In this document: positions 60,834-64,000 of the stretch, one piece after another | How positions within the stretch are numbered: the stretch's first letter is position 1 | How the letters are laid out: each line of letters opens with the position of its first letter | From: JACVRW01 sp963808775 | GTDB taxonomy: Bacteria; Actinomycetota; Thermoleophilia; Solirubrobacterales; Thermoleophilaceae | Reading direction: 5' to 3' | NCBI GenBank assembly: GCA_963808775.1 | Contig: CAWEGR010000004.1 | Span: 1 to 64,000, forward strand | DNA length: 64,000 nucleotides | The notes under the pieces: model-generated | Told to the model about the DNA's origin: nothing | What the model saw: only the letters and a program-made list of their open reading frames with translations | The model's database searches: none | Position numbers and translations under genes: made by a program

Positions 60834-61463
60834 AAGGGCGTCGCCGCCGAGCAGGATCTCGCCCGCAGCGCCCTCGAGGCGGATGCCCGCGAGGGCGGGG
60901 GCGCCCTCCCGGACGCTCACCGGCAGCGAGTCGCCGCCCAGCCACTCGCGCAGGCGCTCGGCGTCGCCCTCGAGCCGCAGCTCCACGATCCGGACGGGGG
61001 CATCGCGATGCGCGGCGGCCGCGCGTCCCGGGAGCGTGGTCTCGGGCGCCCACTCGACGATGAACGGGAGGTGCGGCTCGGCCGCCGCCTCCTCCACGCC
61101 CGCGAGGCGCCAGCGAATGGTGCGGCCGTCACGGCCGGCGCGCGAGCCGGAGGACACGGCGAGGCCGAGGCGAGCGGCAACCTCGTCCATCGCGTGGGTC
61201 CGCACGGCCCACCCGAGCGGCCGCGCCCGCTCCGCCCCCGCCGCGGCCACGAAGCGGCCAAAGGCGCTCCCGGCGGCCTCGTCCGCGTCGACCACGGCGA
61301 TCAGCTCGACGTAGGTGTCGCCGAGCGGCACGATCCGGTTCGCGGTGCCCCAGCCCGGGTGCCGCCCGCCCTCGACCGCCACCAGCCCGTGGCGAGCCTC
61401 GAGCTCCCGTGCTGCACGCCCGAGGTCCGGAACGGCGATCAGTGCGTGGTCGAGCTCCAACAT
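60830..61463 (-). CDS. glyoxalase-like (VOC-fold) domain protein
   Basis: About 211 residues from ATG 61463. The first module LDHALIAVPDLGRAARELEA, then GRHPGWGTANRIVPLGDTYV, with ELIAVVD, and the second (DAPVRIVELRLEGDAERLRE, then LAGIRLEGAAGEILLGG) form a two-module VOC fold of the glyoxalase-like type. The strict frame has no stop here and runs 1.1 kb on; one base near 60840 would end it at the TAG at 60830, which is where I place the end. Enzymatic role unknown. Divergent from YciI. Confidence 0.75.
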
Positions 61464-61489
61464 CGCGAGCGTATGTCACCGTACGCCGC

Positions 61490-61792
61490 GTGGAGCGCCT
61501 CTTCCTCGTCGAACGCCACAAGGGGCCGGATTGGGACCACTCGCGCCCACGGCGCGAGCAGCTCGGCTGGCCCGAGCACGCCGCGTTCATGGACGGCCTG
61601 GCCGAGGCCGGCTTCGTCGTGCTCGGCGGCCCGGTGGGCGAGGGCGACGGCGACGAGGCGCTCCTCGTGATCGAGGCCGACTCCGAGAGCGAGGTCCGCT
61701 CGCGCCTTGGCGACGATCCCTGGCCCGAGTCCCAGCTCACCGTCGAGCGGATCCGGCCCTGGAACGTGCTGCTGCGAGCCCCGGGCCGTTGA
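61490..61792 (+). CDS. YciI-family protein
   Basis: 100 residues from a GTG at 61490. ERLFLVERHKGPDWDHSRPR, with EHAAFMDGLAEAGFVVLGGP and ALLVIEADSESEVRSRLGDD, is the YCII/DGPF ferredoxin-like fold, which includes the His-Asp pair near the start. Relatives include muconolactone-isomerase-like and dehydrochlorinase enzymes. TTGA overlap with the next gene indicates an operon. Confidence 0.85.
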   Translation: MERLFLVERHKGPDWDHSRPRREQLGWPEHAAFMDGLAEAGFVVLGGPVGEGDGDEALLVIEADSESEVRSRLGDDPWPESQLTVERIRPWNVLLRAPGR

Positions 61793-62469
61793 GCGCCTTC
61801 GCCCTGATCCCCGGTGCGGGCGGTGCCGGCTGGTACTGGCATCTCGTCGGCCCCCTGCTCGAGGAGGCGGGTCACGAGGCGCTCGCGATCGACCTTCCGG
61901 CCGACGACGAGTCGGCCGGGCTCGCCGAGTATGCGGCGGTCGTGACCGAGGCGATCGGAGCGCGCGACGACGTCATCCTGGTCGCCCAGTCGTTCGGGGG
62001 CTTCACGGCGCCGCTCGTCGCAGAGCGGGTGCCCGTCCGCGAGCTCGTGTTCGTCAACGCGATGGTCCCGCTGCCCGGCGAGACCGCCGGGGACTGGGGT
62101 GAAGGCGTGGGCGCCGAGCGCGAGCGTCTGGCCGCGGCCGAGCGCGGCGGCTACCCGACCGAGTTCGACATCGGCGTCTATTTCTTCCACGACGTCGACC
62201 CGGCGCTCGTGGCCGCGGCCGGCGAGCACGAGCGCGACGAGGCGGATGTCGCCTTCGAGGCGCCGTGCGAGTTCCGGGCCTGGCCGCCCGTGCCGATCCG
62301 CGCGGTGGCGGGGCGGGAGGACCGCCTCTTCCCGCCGGAGCTCCAGCGCGAGGTGGCGCGCGAGCGGCTCGGCGTCGAGCTCGACCTCGTGCCCGGCGGC
62401 CACCTGGTCGCGCTGTCGCGGCCGCGCGAGCTGGCCGCCTACCTGCTCAGCAGCGCGTCGAGCGGCTGA
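61789..62469 (+). CDS. alpha/beta hydrolase
   Basis: 226 residues. The oxyanion and core begin FALIPGAGGAGWYWHLVGPL; the nucleophile elbow is VILVAQSFGGFTAPLVAERV (Ser in QSFGG). The acid is expected in AVAGREDRLFPPELQREVA (Asp), with the base His in LVPGGHLVALSRP. No lid domain is obvious beyond residues 115-150. Substrate unknown, likely a small ester or lactone. TTG start. Overlaps the convergent PolX-like gene by 31 bases. Confidence 0.88.
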   Translation: MSAFALIPGAGGAGWYWHLVGPLLEEAGHEALAIDLPADDESAGLAEYAAVVTEAIGARDDVILVAQSFGGFTAPLVAERVPVRELVFVNAMVPLPGETAGDWGEGVGAERERLAAAERGGYPTEFDIGVYFFHDVDPALVAAAGEHERDEADVAFEAPCEFRAWPPVPIRAVAGREDRLFPPELQREVARERLGVELDLVPGGHLVALSRPRELAAYLLSSASSG

Positions 62470-64000
62470 GCGTTGAGCACGTCGGCCGCGCTCGCCCAGC
62501 CGCGGCGCGCCGTCATCACGGACAGGATCATGTTCGCGAGCCCGCCGGTCGAGTGCGCGTCGGTCGAGCAGACGATGCGGACGCCCGCGTCGATCGCCTC
62601 GCGCACGTGCTCCGCGCTGAGGTCGAGCCGCGGCGAGAGGCCGTTCACCTCGAGCGCGACCCCTCGCTCGCGGGCCAGCTCGAAGACGCGCTCGAGGTCG
62701 AGCGCGTTCTCGGGCCTGCGGTTGAGGATCCGCCCCGTCGGGTGGCTGAGACAGCGCACGGCCGGGTTCAGGAGCGCCTCCTCCACGCGCTTCGTCATCT
62801 CCGCGCGCGGCATGCGCTGGCCGCCGTGGACGCTCGCCTGCACCCAGTCGAGCTCGGCGAGCACGTCGTCGGGAAGGTCGAGGCTCCCGTCCGGGAGGAT
62901 GTCGCACTCGATTCCGCGCAGGATCCGGAAGGGCGCGAGCAGCTCGTTCGCGGCCGCGATCTCGTCGCCCTGCCGGCGCACCTCGTCGGGGGTCAGCCCC
63001 TTGACGGCGCCCACGGCCGGGGTGTGGTCGCAGATCGCGAGGTAGTCGTAGCCGAGCTCGAGCGCGGCGCGTCCCATCTCCTCGACGCTCTGGCGGCCGT
63101 CCGACCAGGTGGTGTGGCAGTGGAGGTCGCCGCGGATGTCCCCCGCCTCGAGGAGCTCGGGCGGATCGCCGTCGTAGGGCAGCTCGCGCAGCTCCGGCGG
63201 CAGCGGTCCGAGCCCGAGCGCCGCGAACACCGCCTGCTCGTCGGGCCCGTCCGGAAGCGGCTCGAGCGCCTCGACGTAGGCGGGCGAGCCCGTCGCGCGC
63301 ACGAGCTCGGTGCCCGCCCGCGCGGGCTCCGCCACCACGAGCTCGATCGGCACGCCCTCGATCGTGAGCCCGACCGCGCGCCTCTCCTCGCGCTCCAGCA
63401 GCACGACGATCTGAGGAAGCGCCTCGAAGCGCGCGAGAACCTCTTCCGGCACGGCGCTCGCGCACACCACGGCGAGCTGCTCGCAGAGGTCGCGCCAGCG
63501 CCGCGGGTCGCCGGCCGGCTCCCCGCCGAGCGCCTCCGCGACCGAGCCGACGAGCTCCCGCCCGGTCGGGAGCAGCAGGCCGCGCCGTGGCCGCGGCTCG
63601 TCCTCGCGCGCGAGCGCCTCGAGCAGGCGCGCCTCCGTCTTCGGGCCCACTCCCGGAGCCTCGGCGAGGCGGCCCGCTGCCGCGGCCTCGCGCAGCTCGT
63701 CGGCCGTGCGGACGCCGAGCGCGCGCGCCATGTCGACCATGCGCCGCGCGCCGATGCCGAGGTAGCGCCCGAGACCGACCAGATCCGGGGCGAGCTCCCG
63801 CTCGAGCTCCTCGAGCTCCTCCATGCGGCCGGTCTCGACCAGCTCGCGCAGCCGCGACTCGATCCCGCGGCCGATGCCCCGCAGGTCGCGTACGCGTCCT
63901 CTCTCGACGAGCTCGGCGACAGGGGCCGGCGCGCTGCGGACCGTCTCGGCCGCGCGCCGATACGCGCGGGCCGTGTAGGGGTTCGCCTCGGCGAGCTCGA
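62439..64000 (-). CDS. PolX-like protein with PHP domain, 5' end beyond window
   Basis: The visible part is about 520 residues, 5' truncated at the window end. The N-terminal helix-hairpin-helix part reads PYTARAYRRAAETVRSAPAP, then VERGRVRDLRGIGRGIESRL, and a second HhH VRTADELREAAAAGRLAEAP, then GVGPKTEARLL. The polymerase X palm in the middle is degenerate: the usual G-S-x-R-R nucleotide site and Asp pair are not found. The C-terminal PHP phosphoesterase is intact: GDLHCHTTWSDGRQSVEEMG, YDYLAICDHTPAVGAVKGLT, VCSTDAHSTGGLANMILSVM. Likely a nuclease or phosphoesterase in DNA repair with little polymerase activity. Confidence 0.88.
   Translation of the reverse strand, partial: ELAEANPYTARAYRRAAETVRSAPAPVAELVERGRVRDLRGIGRGIESRLRELVETGRMEELEELERELAPDLVGLGRYLGIGARRMVDMARALGVRTADELREAAAAGRLAEAPGVGPKTEARLLEALAREDEPRPRRGLLLPTGRELVGSVAEALGGEPAGDPRRWRDLCEQLAVVCASAVPEEVLARFEALPQIVVLLEREERRAVGLTIEGVPIELVVAEPARAGTELVRATGSPAYVEALEPLPDGPDEQAVFAALGLGPLPPELRELPYDGDPPELLEAGDIRGDLHCHTTWSDGRQSVEEMGRAALELGYDYLAICDHTPAVGAVKGLTPDEVRRQGDEIAAANELLAPFRILRGIECDILPDGSLDLPDDVLAELDWVQASVHGGQRMPRAEMTKRVEEALLNPAVRCLSHPTGRILNRRPENALDLERVFELARERGVALEVNGLSPRLDLSAEHVREAIDAGVRIVCSTDAHSTGGLANMILSVMTARRGWASAADVLNAQPLDALLSR

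Noticed and set aside
59688..61463. A 591-residue frame joining the VOC and SRPBCC proteins
   Set aside because: The linker is antisense to trmO and Arg-rich; both ends match separate small families. Read as two genes with a missed stop.

Overview
This is a 64 kb, very GC-rich, gene-dense bacterial chromosome segment. Start codons are a mix of ATG, GTG and TTG, and many neighbouring genes overlap by 4 bases (GTGA, ATGA or TTGA). Together with a ctaC-ctaD-ctaA-ctaB cytochrome oxidase cluster, an LPXTG protein, zinc-finger anti-sigma proteins and an AbiEi/DUF559 protein, this points to Actinomycetota, most likely a Thermoleophilia (Solirubrobacterales-like) organism. That placement is inference; there is no rRNA in the window.

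Layout. 0.2-4 kb: small hypothetical genes, an ECF-type sigma factor with a zinc-finger anti-sigma partner, a DoxX-like protein, an iron-permease-like membrane protein, a HAD hydrolase and an acetyltransferase. 4.1-7.5 kb: a 3.3 kb segment holding a broken sulfatase and an intact divergent sulfatase-like gene. It is bounded by a 53 bp exact direct repeat of the 3' half of tRNA-Arg(TCT), which looks like an integration scar. 7.5-13.2 kb: tRNA-Arg, a membrane protein, tRNA-Pro(TGG), then DUF1015, cobalamin adenosyltransferase, OsmC, GNAT, NUDIX, a sigma4-like/anti-sigma hybrid and small genes. 13.3-18.8 kb: a repeat-rich surface protein and Ser/Thr kinase, divergent from a beta-oxidation operon (acyl-CoA dehydrogenase, enoyl-CoA hydratase, PaaH-like 3-hydroxyacyl-CoA dehydrogenase). 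18.8-25.1 kb: cysteine-desulfurase-like enzyme, MFS exporter with TetR regulator and two matching operators, aconitase, zinc-ribbon protein. 25.3-37.3 kb: EamA transporter, D-threonine-aldolase-like enzyme, two arylsulfatases, then a tight minus-strand operon (PAP2, LPG-synthase-like membrane protein, thioredoxin reductase, D-arabinono-lactone oxidase, GST), an LPXTG protein and an AbiEi/DUF559 protein. 37.4-47.2 kb: a four-gene signalling/oxidase block on the minus strand: a 1723-residue soluble poly-HAMP hybrid kinase, a REC-PAS-GAF-PP2C-ATPase protein, an MBL-fold hydrolase and an SCP2/diiron ferritin-like protein. 47.3-55 kb: EamA transporter and divergent MocR regulator, enoyl-CoA hydratase, cytochrome oxidase and heme A genes. 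55-64 kb: secreted beta-helix protein, GH15 glucanase, 6-phosphogluconolactonase, SRPBCC, TrmO, VOC, YciI, alpha/beta hydrolase, and the 3' part of a PolX/PHP protein cut by the window end.

Many genes carry single-base frameshifts, and a large share are one extra G in a CGG/CGGG context. That looks more like systematic consensus error than biology, so frameshifted genes are reported over their reconstructed full extent. Genes with several breaks are typed as pseudogenes. Bases 1-258 hold no gene I can support.
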